Shown here: positions 1 to 8,308 of the stretch, in pieces | Layout: the number at the start of each line of letters is the position of its first letter | Numbering within the stretch: position 1 is the stretch's first letter | DNA from: an uncultured Paenibacillus sp. | GTDB lineage: Bacteria; Bacillota; Bacilli; Paenibacillales; Paenibacillaceae | NCBI GenBank assembly: GCA_937895345.1 | Contig: CALAWP010000048.1 | Location: forward strand, 1 to 60,953 | Length of the DNA stretch: 60,953 bases | Direction of reading: 5' to 3' | Made by a program: the position numbers and the translations under genes | Notes under the pieces: generated by a model | Database searches by the model: none | Seen by the model: only the letters and a program-made list of their open reading frames with translations | Told to the model about the DNA's origin: nothing

Positions 1-454
1 TCACGATCGAGCGCGGCGCGCGGCGGCTGAGGGCCCCGATCTCGGTGGCCCAGGTGTCCGCGTTGACGGCGGCCATGACGCCGACGAACGCGAACAGCCA
101 CCCCTCATCGGGCCAAATCGCGTTCGCGGCGCACAGCAGCAGCCCCGCGCCGCCGTTAGCCCATACCTGGCCGGCGTCCCTCCGGCCGGTCTTCTCGTAT
201 TTCGCTTCAGCCTCCGCCTTCGCTCGATGATGCCGTTTCCACTTCGACCAGGCCGTCGAAGAGACAAAAAAAGCGATCAGCGTGCCGAACCAGACCGGCC
301 CGCCCAGCGTTACAAATCCGGTTCCCATCGCCATGGCCGACCAGGCGCCTGAAGCCGACAGCGATCGTGCCTTATACGCCGCGGCGGCCGCCAGCCCGCT
401 TCCGATTAAGCCGGCCAGCAGCCTCAGCCACCATTGTTCCCATATTCCCGCCAT
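1..454 (-). CDS. DUF92 family integral membrane protein, N-terminal part (cut by window edge)
   Basis: The first 151 residues are present and the reading frame runs off the left edge. The signature is KTGRRDAGQVWANGGAG followed by a hydrophobic stretch and NADTWATEIGALS, which is the core of the DUF92 (TIGR00297-like) membrane family. The ATG at 454 begins MAGIWEQWWLRLL and is preceded by GGGTGG. It lies 34 bases downstream of the stop of the glycerophosphodiesterase gene, so the two may be cotranscribed. In other organisms relatives include a phytyl-phosphate kinase, but the bacterial function is not established and I do not assign one. Confidence 0.8.
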   Translation of the reverse strand, partial: MAGIWEQWWLRLLAGLIGSGLAAAAAYKARSLSASGAWSAMAMGTGFVTLGGPVWFGTLIAFFVSSTAWSKWKRHHRAKAEAEAKYEKTGRRDAGQVWANGGAGLLLCAANAIWPDEGWLFAFVGVMAAVNADTWATEIGALSRRAPRSIV

Positions 455-488
455 TTTGCCACCCGCGCTTTTCGTTTGTTATCGTCGT

Positions 489-1232
489 TCAAATGTTGGA
501 GTCTCCGCCGCCGACCGCTTCTCTCCAGCGGTCGGGATAGTTGGTGCAGATCAGAATGCGCGGATCGAGCGCGGCGACTTTGCGAATGAGCCTCTTGTCG
601 TTCAACGTCCAGGCCATCGTCTGAATGCCTGCCGCATGAAGCGCCGCGACCCGTTCCTTGTTCAGCCGGGAATAGCCGATGGACAAAAAATCGCAATCAA
701 GCTCCCTCAGCTCATCCAGCAGCGAGCTGCGCCAGCCGTCCAATATTAGGCCGGTCCGGACGCGCTTGGTCAGCCTGCGAAAGCGGTAAAGCGTGCCGGC
801 ATGAAAGGAGGTGACTACCGCATAGTCGACCGCATTGTACGCATGAAGCCGGTCCAGCACTTGTTCCTCGATATGCGGATAACGTATGCCGTCCGTCTTC
901 AGCTCGACGTTCAACCGGCAGCGGCCCGCATTTTCCCGCAGCACCTCGTCCAGCGTCGGAATCGACTCTCCCTTGAAGGATGGAGCAAACCACGATCCCG
1001 CATCCAGCGAAGCAAGCTCCGCGGCCGTCCAATCCTTCACCTCGCCCCGCCCGTTCGTCGTGCGGCGCAAGTTGTAGTCGTGGATCACGACGGGAACGGC
1101 ATCCCGGGACAATTGCACATCGAATTCGATCCATTCCACATCGGGAGCCTGAATCGCCATTCGAATCGCGGCCATCGTATTTTCGGGCGCTCCGCCCGAC
1201 CAGCCCCGATGCGCGACGCACGGGTTCCTCAT
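489..1232 (-). CDS. Glycerophosphodiester phosphodiesterase
   Basis: This 247-residue cytosolic protein is a compact GDPD-domain enzyme. It should hydrolyse glycerophosphodiesters to glycerol 3-phosphate and an alcohol. The catalytic hallmarks are visible: AHRG with His8, PENT with Glu17, EFDVQLSRDAVPVVIHD with the acidic metal ligands and second histidine, and VELK further on. The length is typical of the bacterial soluble family and no signal peptide is present. The start at 1232 has AAAGGG upstream. It is followed closely by the DUF92 gene on the same strand. The precise substrate cannot be read from sequence. Confidence 0.9.
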   Translation of the reverse strand: MRNPCVAHRGWSGGAPENTMAAIRMAIQAPDVEWIEFDVQLSRDAVPVVIHDYNLRRTTNGRGEVKDWTAAELASLDAGSWFAPSFKGESIPTLDEVLRENAGRCRLNVELKTDGIRYPHIEEQVLDRLHAYNAVDYAVVTSFHAGTLYRFRRLTKRVRTGLILDGWRSSLLDELRELDCDFLSIGYSRLNKERVAALHAAGIQTMAWTLNDKRLIRKVAALDPRILICTNYPDRWREAVGGGDSNI

Positions 1233-1355
1233 TGCCCTTTCACCATCCCTTTAAATTTCCGGTACCGCCCGCCTTCGAAACGAAGCGGCTCCCTGCCCGC
1301 CCGGCCGATTCTCGGGTGCGCTAAGGGGAAGGCAGGATTCGGCGATCCTTGCGCG

Positions 1356-2720
1356 CTAAGGCGAAGGAACGATTCGGCCGTCCGGCTCCAGCGAGGCGCC
1401 GTACGACAGCTCTCCCAGCCGGGCAAGCAGTTTGGCCGCCGACTCTCCCGACAGCGGCTTAGGCTGACCCTGTTCCACGATCATCGGATTAAACTTCAGC
1501 TCGCAATCGCCTTCGGCGCTGCAAACCGCGTCCAATACGCCGCTTTCGGCCTTCGGGCCTTTCGGGTACGCTTCAAAAAGAAAGTTCCCTAAACTGTATG
1601 CAATCCATTTGCCATTATACATTTCGAATCCTTGAAGAACATGCGGATGGCTGCCGATGACGAGATCCGCTCCGGCATCGATATATTCCCGGGCAAACCG
1701 GCGCTGGTCGCTTTCCGGCCGGTCGGCCCCATCCTTGCCCCAATGAACCATAACGACGACCAGATCGGCTTCATCCTTCGCTTTCGAAATGGCCGCAACC
1801 GCCCGCGTCGTATCATATGTTTCGGCCACGCCCGGAACGTTCCGGTCCGCCTTCCACTCCGGATAGGGGACCACTCTGGTCAAGCCGATATAGGCCACCT
1901 TCATCCCTTTGGCTTCCCGGATGAGCGGCGCAAAGGCCTCCTTGTCGTCCCGGCCCGCGCCAAAATGTCCGATTCCCGCTTCGTCCAGATGCTTCATCGT
2001 ATCGAGCAGTCCCTCCACGCCCTGGTCGAGCGCATGGTTGGTCGCCAGACTCAGCACGTCGATGCCCGCATCGTACAAGGAAGGCAGTACTTCGGGAGAG
2101 CCTTTGTACACATACGGCGTTCCTTCGACGGGCTTGCCGCGAAGCGTAATCGGCAGCTCCAGATTGCCGGCCGTAATGTCGGGCTCGCTCAAATAAAGCA
2201 GCACCTCGCGGTACGGATAGTCGAATCCGTGCTGCTTCATGAGCGGATTCACGTATTCGCCCGGCATCAAATCGCCGAAAAACGACAGCGACACGGTCAC
2301 GGCGCCCTCGCCGGCTCCCGGTTGCTCGGAACCGTTCGGCGGCGATGCGATTTCGCCTCCCGTTACGCCGTCCTCTCCCTCTCCGTTACTGGAATTGCCG
2401 CCGTCCTCGTCATTCTCTCCAACGGGTTCGGAAGCTCCGTCTTCGCCGGGCCGTCCGTTAACGGCCTCCGCGCCGTCGCCCTCCCCGCCGGCCGGATCGT
2501 CCCGTCCCTTGTCCCCGGCGACACTCTCTCCGTCCCCTCCGTTCACCAGCCGGGCAAGCTGTTCCCCCAGCCCTCCGCCTTCCTTGGATACCGATATGTA
2601 TACGCCCGCACTTAACAGGACAATGCCTGTAACGATAAGAACGAAGCTTGCAAATCGCCTTCTCTTCTTTTGATGCCGCTGCTTCTCGCGTTGACGCTGT
2701 TCCGTTCTGGATAACGACAT
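1356..2720 (-). CDS. CapA family protein (PGA_cap metallophosphatase-like), membrane anchored
   Basis: The 454-residue product has a basic N-terminus, one transmembrane anchor at about residues 24-44, a long acidic Gly/Glu/Asn-rich linker to about residue 135, then a PGA_cap domain beginning SLSFFGDLMPGEYV. The domain carries NLELPIT, SLATNHALDQG, VVMVHWGKD and VIGSHPHVLQGFE, the metal-binding motifs of the calcineurin-like CapA fold. The anchor places the domain outside the cell. Family members take part in poly-gamma-glutamate synthesis, but no capB or capC is nearby, so that role is not supported here. The start at 2720 was chosen over an upstream ATG because AAAGGAG precedes it. Confidence 0.82.
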   Translation of the reverse strand: MSLSRTEQRQREKQRHQKKRRRFASFVLIVTGIVLLSAGVYISVSKEGGGLGEQLARLVNGGDGESVAGDKGRDDPAGGEGDGAEAVNGRPGEDGASEPVGENDEDGGNSSNGEGEDGVTGGEIASPPNGSEQPGAGEGAVTVSLSFFGDLMPGEYVNPLMKQHGFDYPYREVLLYLSEPDITAGNLELPITLRGKPVEGTPYVYKGSPEVLPSLYDAGIDVLSLATNHALDQGVEGLLDTMKHLDEAGIGHFGAGRDDKEAFAPLIREAKGMKVAYIGLTRVVPYPEWKADRNVPGVAETYDTTRAVAAISKAKDEADLVVVMVHWGKDGADRPESDQRRFAREYIDAGADLVIGSHPHVLQGFEMYNGKWIAYSLGNFLFEAYPKGPKAESGVLDAVCSAEGDCELKFNPMIVEQGQPKPLSGESAAKLLARLGELSYGASLEPDGRIVPSP

Positions 2721-2874
2721 GGGCAGTCTCCTTTGCCTGATAGACGATAGAATAGAATGAAGCAAATGATGTCCTGTACAAAATCTGCCTCTATTATACC
2801 TTCTGCCGGGCCGGTCGCGAAAGCGTTTAAAGCCTTATTTTGTCGGAATGAATCGAGATTTGTCCCTATTAAAC

Positions 2875-2958
2875 GGCAAAAAACGCCGGCACGACTCGCA
2901 AGATGAAGTCTGCCGCTGAGGGCTCTCCTTCACTTCGCTTCGCCTTGCCGGCGTTTAT
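2875..2958 (-). terminator. Probable Rho-independent terminator of the hem operon
   Basis: Arms AAACGCCGGCA (2881-2891) and TGCCGGCGTTT (2946-2956) form a perfect 11-bp outer stem right after the hemY stop. Read on the minus strand the stem is followed by a run of six T. The loop is long (54 bases), which is unusual. Confidence 0.6.
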
Positions 2959-2961
2959 TCG

Positions 2962-4437
2962 TTATGCCCCTGCACCTGCGCCAGCACCTGGACTCTCGCT
3001 CATTGATGCCGCCAGACCGCCGGCGATGAATTCCGCCGCTTCTTTGCCTTGGCGGATGCAGTCCGGCAGCCCTACGCCGTCGAAAGCCGCGCCCGTCACC
3101 CAGACGCCCGGCAGCTCGGCAGCCAGCCGCTCGCGCAGCCGCTTCACATTATCGACATGGCCGACCGGATATTGCGGCATGGAACGGTTCAGCCGGGTAA
3201 TTTCGGCAAACAGCGGCTCCGCCGTTATGCCCATCGTCTCCCGGATATCTTTGCGCACCGCCTCGACCAGCTGCTCGTCCGGCAGCTTGATGCTTTCCTG
3301 ATCCTCCGAGTGGCCGACATAGCAGCGGAGCAGCACCTTGTCGCCGGGGCTGGCATGCAGCCACTTGTTCGACGTCCAGGTGCAGGCCGTAATATGAAGG
3401 CCTTCCGAACGCGGCACGACAAAGCCCGAGCCGTCGAACTCCAGTCCGAACTTCGCCTTATCGAAGGCCAATACGACGTTCGCTACGGATACGTAGCGGA
3501 TCGTCCGCAGCTCGCTGCTGTCGACGAGCGGCGCGAGCATATCCGCCGCTGCGAAGGCGGGCGCCGTAACAATAATCCGGTCGGCCGGCAGCCGTTCGCC
3601 GTTCTCAAGCAGCACCTCGTAGCGGCTCTCCGCCAGCGCGATCGACGACACCTTGATCCCGAGACGGCGCTCGGTTCCTTCCAGCGCCTTGTCGAGCGCC
3701 TCGACCATCGAGCCGAGACCGCCCTTGAACGTCAAAAACGTGCCGCCCTTCGCCTTGGCCGTCGTGGCGGCGGCGGTCGCCTTCCGATTCGCCAGCATTC
3801 CCCGAATGAGGCTGCCGTGCTTGCGCTCCGATTCCGCAAATTGCGGGAACGTCGCTTGCAGGCTGAGCTTCTTCAAATCGCCGGCATAGATGCCCGCCAG
3901 CAGCGGCTCGGCGATCCGCCGCATCACTTCCGTGCCGACGCGCCTCTCGAGAAATCCGCCCAGCGATTCGTCCCCGTCCGCGGGCCGCGCCGGAAGCATC
4001 AGATCCATCGCCGCCCGCAGCTTGCCTCCCCACGAAATAAGGCCGTTTTTCATAAAAGGGCCCAGCTCCGTCGGAATGCCCAGCACCATGCCCGGCGGCA
4101 TCGGAAACAGCTTGCGCCGATGCATGATATAAGTCTTTTTGGCGTTCGGATTCGTCGGCGTCAATTCCTCTTCCAGCCCGAGCTCCGCCGCCAGGTCGAT
4201 AATCGGCTTCTTGCGGGCGAGAAACGAATCCGGCCCTTTTTCAATGACGAAGCCGCCGCGCTTCAGCGTATTAATTTTGCCGCCGAGCTTGTCCGCGCCG
4301 TCAACGATCGTCACATGGACCGCGAGCCCTTTCCGCTCCGCTTCCCGCCGCAAATAAAAAGCGGAGCTCAGTCCGCTTATCCCTCCGCCAATAATGACTA
4401 CACGATGGATCGCTTCCGTACTCCGCATTAGCTTCAT
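2962..4437 (-). CDS. hemY: Coproporphyrinogen III oxidase (protoporphyrinogen oxidase HemY type)
   Basis: A 491-residue FAD-dependent oxidase. The N-terminus has the dinucleotide-binding fingerprint VVIIGGGISGLSSAFYL, then KLGGKINTLKRGGFVIEKGPDSFL, typical of HemY/CgoX. In Gram-positive bacteria this enzyme oxidises coproporphyrinogen III to coproporphyrin III in the coproporphyrin-dependent haem route. The C-terminus carries GLPDCIRQGKEAAEF, the usual FAD-contact region, and ends in a Gly-Ala repeat. The ATG at 4437 overlaps the hemH stop as ATGA, pointing to translational coupling; the frame continues upstream but only as a shadow of hemH. Third gene of hemEHY; no hemQ is present in the window. 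Confidence 0.93.
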   Translation of the reverse strand: MKLMRSTEAIHRVVIIGGGISGLSSAFYLRREAERKGLAVHVTIVDGADKLGGKINTLKRGGFVIEKGPDSFLARKKPIIDLAAELGLEEELTPTNPNAKKTYIMHRRKLFPMPPGMVLGIPTELGPFMKNGLISWGGKLRAAMDLMLPARPADGDESLGGFLERRVGTEVMRRIAEPLLAGIYAGDLKKLSLQATFPQFAESERKHGSLIRGMLANRKATAAATTAKAKGGTFLTFKGGLGSMVEALDKALEGTERRLGIKVSSIALAESRYEVLLENGERLPADRIIVTAPAFAAADMLAPLVDSSELRTIRYVSVANVVLAFDKAKFGLEFDGSGFVVPRSEGLHITACTWTSNKWLHASPGDKVLLRCYVGHSEDQESIKLPDEQLVEAVRKDIRETMGITAEPLFAEITRLNRSMPQYPVGHVDNVKRLRERLAAELPGVWVTGAAFDGVGLPDCIRQGKEAAEFIAGGLAASMSESPGAGAGAGA

Positions 4438-5387
4438 TCCTTTCCGGTCGTTCCCGCCGCCTGCACCGCGCATTCCGCCAGCGTTTCCATATAGAGCGGA
4501 TCGCGGTTCAGCATCTTGATGCGTTCGAGCGTCAAGCCCAGCTTGCCCGCTTCTTCCTTCGCCTCGATGTCGAGATCGTACAGCACTTCCAGATGATCGG
4601 AGACGAATCCGATCGGGGCGCAGAGCACAGCCTGCACGCCTTCCTCCTTCACCGCCGCCAGCGTCTCCAAAATATCGGGTCCCAGCCAAGGCTCCCGGGT
4701 CCTTCCCGCGCTTTGCCACGTAAATGCCCAATCCGTCACGCCGGCCGCCTGGGCCACCGCTTCCGACGTCTCCAGCAGCTGCTTTTCGTACGGATCGCCC
4801 ATTTCCCGTATTTTCTCGGGCAGGCTGTGGGCGCTGAACAGCACCTTGACGCGCTGCTCCCCGCCGCCGGCGGCGTCCGCCAGCTTGCGCAAGCCTTCCT
4901 TCACCCGGTCCGTGAGCGCTTGGATCAGCTTCGGATGCAAATGATAGCTTTCGACAAAAGCCATCTCAACGCCGAGCTCTTCCGCTTTTTCCTTGGCACG
5001 CTTCACATAGCCGCCAACGCTCATGACGGAATAATGCGGCGCCAGCACGATGCCGACGGCGCGGCGAATGCCGTCCTTCGCCATCGCCTCCACGCCGTCT
5101 TCGATATACGGCTTGGCATGCTTCAGCCCTTGATAGCAGGCATACTGTCCCGGAGCCGTTTGCTCCAGCTTGTCCTGCAGACCGGCCACTTGGCCGTTCG
5201 TATTTTCCCGCAGCGGAAATACGCCCCCGACTATCGCCTCGTAACGCTCCTTCAGCTCCGCCAGCTGCTCCGCCGTCGGCGGATGCCCGCGCCGAATATG
5301 CGTGTAATAAGCTTCAACGTCTTCCATCGACTCCGGCGTCCCGTAAGACATGACGAGCACGCCGATCTTGTTCGAACGATCAGACAT
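4434..5387 (-). CDS. hemH: Ferrochelatase (coproporphyrin ferrochelatase type)
   Basis: This 317-residue protein inserts ferrous iron into a porphyrin, in Gram-positives most likely coproporphyrin III. Family motifs seen are VLVMSYGTPESMEDVEAYYTHIRRG near the N-terminus, GLKHAKPYIEDGV, LFSAHSLPEKI with the catalytic-region histidine, and APIGFVSDHLEVLYDLD with the conserved glutamate. The start at 5387 has AAGGAGG seven bases upstream and overlaps the hemE stop by eight bases; its own stop overlaps hemY. The three genes therefore form a tightly coupled operon. Confidence 0.94.
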   Translation of the reverse strand: MSDRSNKIGVLVMSYGTPESMEDVEAYYTHIRRGHPPTAEQLAELKERYEAIVGGVFPLRENTNGQVAGLQDKLEQTAPGQYACYQGLKHAKPYIEDGVEAMAKDGIRRAVGIVLAPHYSVMSVGGYVKRAKEKAEELGVEMAFVESYHLHPKLIQALTDRVKEGLRKLADAAGGGEQRVKVLFSAHSLPEKIREMGDPYEKQLLETSEAVAQAAGVTDWAFTWQSAGRTREPWLGPDILETLAAVKEEGVQAVLCAPIGFVSDHLEVLYDLDIEAKEEAGKLGLTLERIKMLNRDPLYMETLAECAVQAAGTTGKE

Positions 5388-6450
5388 AACGCGCCTCCTT
5401 GTCTGTGCCGGACGCAAGAGCCCGACTGGAATATTCGTGTATGAAAGCGGTCAGCTCGGCCAGCTTCTCAAGCGACGCTTCGGGAAACAAGCCGTGTCCA
5501 AGATTAAAAATAAAGCCGGGCTCCGCAATGCCCTGGTCGATAATTTCAGCCGCATAAGTCTGAATCACCTTCATCGGAGCCGTCAGTACGGTCGGATCCA
5601 AATTGCCCTGCACGGCGTAACGGCCGCCCAGCCGCTTTCGCCCTTCCGCGATCGATACGCGCCAATCGAGACCGACGACGTCCGCTTCCAGACGTTGCAG
5701 CTCCGGCAGAAGCTCGCCCGAGCTGACGCCGGGGAAATAAATTTTCGGCTGCGGCAAATCCGACAGCTCTTTGAAAATTCTTTCGATCGTCGGCAGCACA
5801 AACGTGCGGAAATCCGCCGGAGACAGCGCTCCTACCCAGCTGTCGAACAGCTGGAACGCCTTGCCGCCCGCCGCCATATGCGCCCGGAGATAAGCGATGG
5901 CCATGTCGCCCAGCTTGCGCATCAGCTCGTGCCAAACCTTCGGTTCGCTGTACATCAGCTCTTTCGTGCGAAGATAGTTTTTCGAAGGACGTCCCTCGAT
6001 CAAATAACTCGCAATCGTAAACGGCGCTCCCGCAAACGTAATAAGCGGAACCTCCAGCTCGCGGTCGAGAATGCGGATCGTCTCCAGCACGTGGCCGAGA
6101 TCGCCTTCGACGTCGATCGGCTTCAGCCTGTCCACGTCCGCGGCCGAGCGGATCGGATTATGAATGACGGGACCGACATTGGCGACGATGTCGAAGTCGA
6201 TGCCGATCGAGCCTACCGGATTCATAATGTCGGAATACAGAATGGCAGCATCCACGACGAGCTTGCGCACCGGCATCATCGTCACTTCCGCCGCCAGCTC
6301 CGGCTGTCTGCATATTTCAAGCAATGAGTATTTCTCTTTTATTTTGCGATATTCGGGGTCGTATCTGCCCGCTTGACGCATGTACCAGACCGGCGTCCGA
6401 TCGGTCGATTCCTTGCGCGCCGCCCGAATGAAACGGTCGTTGTATGCCAT
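5380..6450 (-). CDS. hemE: Uroporphyrinogen decarboxylase
   Basis: A 356-residue cytosolic enzyme converting uroporphyrinogen III to coproporphyrinogen III. The N-terminal signature PVWYMRQAGRYDPEYR is diagnostic, followed by AAILYSDIMNPVGSIGIDFDI, FAGAPFTIASYLIEG and VSSGELLPELQ. The C-terminal FNLGHGLFPEASLEKL is also characteristic. Length is normal for the family. It is the first gene of hemEHY and has its own promoter at 6488-6516 with a direct repeat upstream. GGGGAA precedes the ATG. Confidence 0.96.
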   Translation of the reverse strand: MAYNDRFIRAARKESTDRTPVWYMRQAGRYDPEYRKIKEKYSLLEICRQPELAAEVTMMPVRKLVVDAAILYSDIMNPVGSIGIDFDIVANVGPVIHNPIRSAADVDRLKPIDVEGDLGHVLETIRILDRELEVPLITFAGAPFTIASYLIEGRPSKNYLRTKELMYSEPKVWHELMRKLGDMAIAYLRAHMAAGGKAFQLFDSWVGALSPADFRTFVLPTIERIFKELSDLPQPKIYFPGVSSGELLPELQRLEADVVGLDWRVSIAEGRKRLGGRYAVQGNLDPTVLTAPMKVIQTYAAEIIDQGIAEPGFIFNLGHGLFPEASLEKLAELTAFIHEYSSRALASGTDKEARYV

Positions 6451-6487
6451 TGCCGTTCCCCATTTCTATATGTTTTCACCTGCTACC

Positions 6488-6516
6488 ATTATGCCCTTTT
6501 TCCCAAAGCCTAACAA
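6488..6516 (-). promoter_or_regulatory. Predicted sigma-A promoter of hemEHY
   Basis: On the minus strand TTGTTA (6516-6511) and CATAAT (6493-6488) are separated by exactly 17 bases, 38 bases upstream of the hemE start. The hexamers match TTGACA and TATAAT at four and five positions. Confidence 0.55.
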
Positions 6517-6535
6517 CCGCACTTGCGCCTGATCC

Positions 6536-6555
6536 TATGACAATAGTATGACAAT
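6536..6555 (-). promoter_or_regulatory. Direct repeat upstream of hem promoter, candidate response-regulator site
   Basis: ATTGTCATA occurs twice on the minus strand with a 2-base spacer (6555-6547 and 6544-6536), giving an 11-base period, one helical turn. It lies 20 bases upstream of the predicted -35. Tandem half-sites at this period are typical of OmpR-family regulators; the HssR haem-stress box has the same 9-2-9 layout with a different sequence. Binding is inferred. Confidence 0.35.
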
Positions 6556-6732
6556 CGGCCCTCCGGCTGCATGAAGAATAAATGAGAAAAAAAGCCCGCC
6601 GCTCCGCTCCGGCTTCCGCCGTCCCGACGCTTGCTTCCGCTTGCCTTCACAAGGCAAGCCTTCACCCTTCGTCCCTTCCCCGGCTAAGCCTTCCTCGCTT
6701 CAGCCGCTTCCCTTTCCGGGCGACTCCTTTCT

Positions 6733-6985
6733 CCTTCCGGCCGCTTCCCTTTTCCGGGTGAGCGATCCTCGCTCCTGCTCCTTTCCTTTCCGGTTTACCC
6801 TTTCTCGCTCCTGCTCCTTCCCTTTCCGGGCGAGCCTTCCTCGCTCCTGCTCCTTCCCTTTCCGGTTAACCCTTTCTCGCTCCTGCTCCTTCCCTTTCCG
6901 GGTGAGCCATCCTCGCTCCTGCTCCTCTCCTTTTTCCAGGAAAGCATTCTCCCTTGAGCCGCTTCCCTCTTCCGGGCGAATATCA
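6733..6985. repeat. 36-bp tandem repeat array
   Basis: TCGCTCCTGCTCC begins at 6769, 6805, 6841, 6877 and 6913, a strict 36-base period. Each unit continues into CCTTTCCGG followed by a variable segment alternating between GGGYGAGC and GGTTAACC types, so the array looks like an alternation of two sub-types. Degenerate copies extend it on both sides. It fills most of the 600-base gap between hemE and the MFS gene. Thirty-six is divisible by three and both strands stay open, but no ribosome binding site or recognisable protein supports coding. Confidence 0.85.
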
Positions 6986-7040
6986 CTCCGGCCTTCCCTT
7001 TCCGGGCGATTCGGGCGGTGCGATAAATATTCGGCGCCTG

Positions 7041-7049
7041 TGTTATACT
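7041..7049 (+). promoter_or_regulatory. Extended -10 element placing the start at the MFS ATG (possible leaderless mRNA)
   Basis: TGTTATACT is an extended -10 (TG-n-TATACT). The transcript would begin about seven bases after it, at or next to the ATG at 7056. No Shine-Dalgarno sequence lies in front of that ATG. A leaderless message is inferred. Confidence 0.4.
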
Positions 7050-7055
7050 GACGGT

Positions 7056-8258
7056 ATGGAACAATGGAAAAAGAATCTTATCGTACTTTGGTTCGGCCAA
7101 TTTCTGGTCATGGCGGGAATGACGATGATCATTCCGTTTCTCACCTTATATTTGCAATTCGAGCTTGGTTTGTCCGATCCTCATGAAATCGGGGTATGGG
7201 CGGGCATTATTTTTGCGGGGAACTTTATAACGGCCTTTATATTTCAGCCGATTTGGGGAAAGCTGGCTGATCGGTACGGACGCAAAATGATGCTGCTTCG
7301 CTCCGGCTTCGGCATGGCCGTCGTCATGGTGCTGATGGGCTTCGCGCAAACTCCTTGGCATTTGCTGCTGCTGCGGATGCTGAACGGTACGATATCGGGC
7401 TTCAATCCCGCCTCCATTGCGCTGATCTCGGCCACGACGCCCAAGGAAAAGATGGGGTTCGCCATGGGCACGATCCAGTCGGGAGGCATCGCGGGCACGA
7501 TTCTCGGTCCGTTTATCGGCGGCTTGCTGGCAGACGCGGTCGGCTATCGGCCGATTTTTTATATTACCGGCGGACTTCTGTTTGCCGCTTCTTTGCTTGC
7601 GCTGATCGTCGTACGGGAAAAGTTCGACCGCGCCAAAGCGGCGGCGCGCGTCCAGGCCAGCGTCATGGAGGGCTTCAAGCGCATCAGCCGCATTCCGCAG
7701 CTGATGGCACTGTTTGGCGTCACCTTTCTGATCCAATTCGCCAATATGAGCCCAATGACGCTCATTCCGTTGTACGTGCAGGAGCTTCACCGCTCCACGG
7801 AAAATTTGGCCTTCCTGGCCGGTTTCGTCGGGTCGGTTACCGGCTTGTCCAACATGGTCGCCTCCCCGCTGCTCGGAAGGCTCAGCGACCGGGTCGGGTC
7901 CGAACGGGTCCTCGCCGTTTCGCTGTTCGGGGCGGCGCTTGCCTTTATCCCTCAGGCGATGGCCGGCACCGTCTGGCAGCTGCTGCTTGCCCGCTTCGGG
8001 CTCGGCATGTTTCTCGGCGGCTTGATCCCCGCCGTCAACGCGCTTATCCGGAAATATACGCCGGACGGCATGGAGAGCCGCGCCTACAGCTTCAACAGCA
8101 GCACCCTCAGCCTCGGCAACATGGTCGGCCCGATAACGGGCGGCGCCTTGTCCGGCTGGATCGGCATCCAAGGTCTGTTCGTCCTTTCCGCCGTCATGAT
8201 GCTCCTCAACGGCATCTGGGTGTGGGCCACCCTGTTGCGCCGTCGCCCGTCGCGCTAG
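7056..8258 (+). CDS. MFS transporter, drug-efflux type
   Basis: The 400-residue protein has about twelve hydrophobic segments and the major facilitator motif GKLADRYGRKMMLL after the second segment, with a related GRLSDRVGSERVL in the second half. PxxGG-like FIGGLLADAVGYRPIFYITGG follows the fifth helix, as in proton-coupled drug antiporters. It most likely exports small molecules across the cytoplasmic membrane; the substrate is unknown. The start was set at MEQWKK because upstream codons lie inside repeat sequence. The gene stands alone between two tandem arrays. Confidence 0.85.
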   Translation: MEQWKKNLIVLWFGQFLVMAGMTMIIPFLTLYLQFELGLSDPHEIGVWAGIIFAGNFITAFIFQPIWGKLADRYGRKMMLLRSGFGMAVVMVLMGFAQTPWHLLLLRMLNGTISGFNPASIALISATTPKEKMGFAMGTIQSGGIAGTILGPFIGGLLADAVGYRPIFYITGGLLFAASLLALIVVREKFDRAKAAARVQASVMEGFKRISRIPQLMALFGVTFLIQFANMSPMTLIPLYVQELHRSTENLAFLAGFVGSVTGLSNMVASPLLGRLSDRVGSERVLAVSLFGAALAFIPQAMAGTVWQLLLARFGLGMFLGGLIPAVNALIRKYTPDGMESRAYSFNSSTLSLGNMVGPITGGALSGWIGIQGLFVLSAVMMLLNGIWVWATLLRRRPSR

Positions 8259-8308
8259 CTTCGCTTCCGGAGTGGAGCACTCGCTGCGTCGAGGGTGATG
8301 GCACTTGT

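Noticed and set aside
2810..2836. cre-like sequence CGAAAGCGTTTAAAG near the CapA gene
   Set aside because: Only a partial match to TGWAANCGNTNWCA.
4438..4731. N-terminal extension of HemY
   Set aside because: The frame is open only because it shadows hemH; the true start is the ATGA overlap at 4437.
6641..7051. Ser/Phe/Arg-rich protein reading of the 36-bp array
   Set aside because: Both strands are open because the period is divisible by three; no ribosome binding site, no known protein and strong repeat bias.
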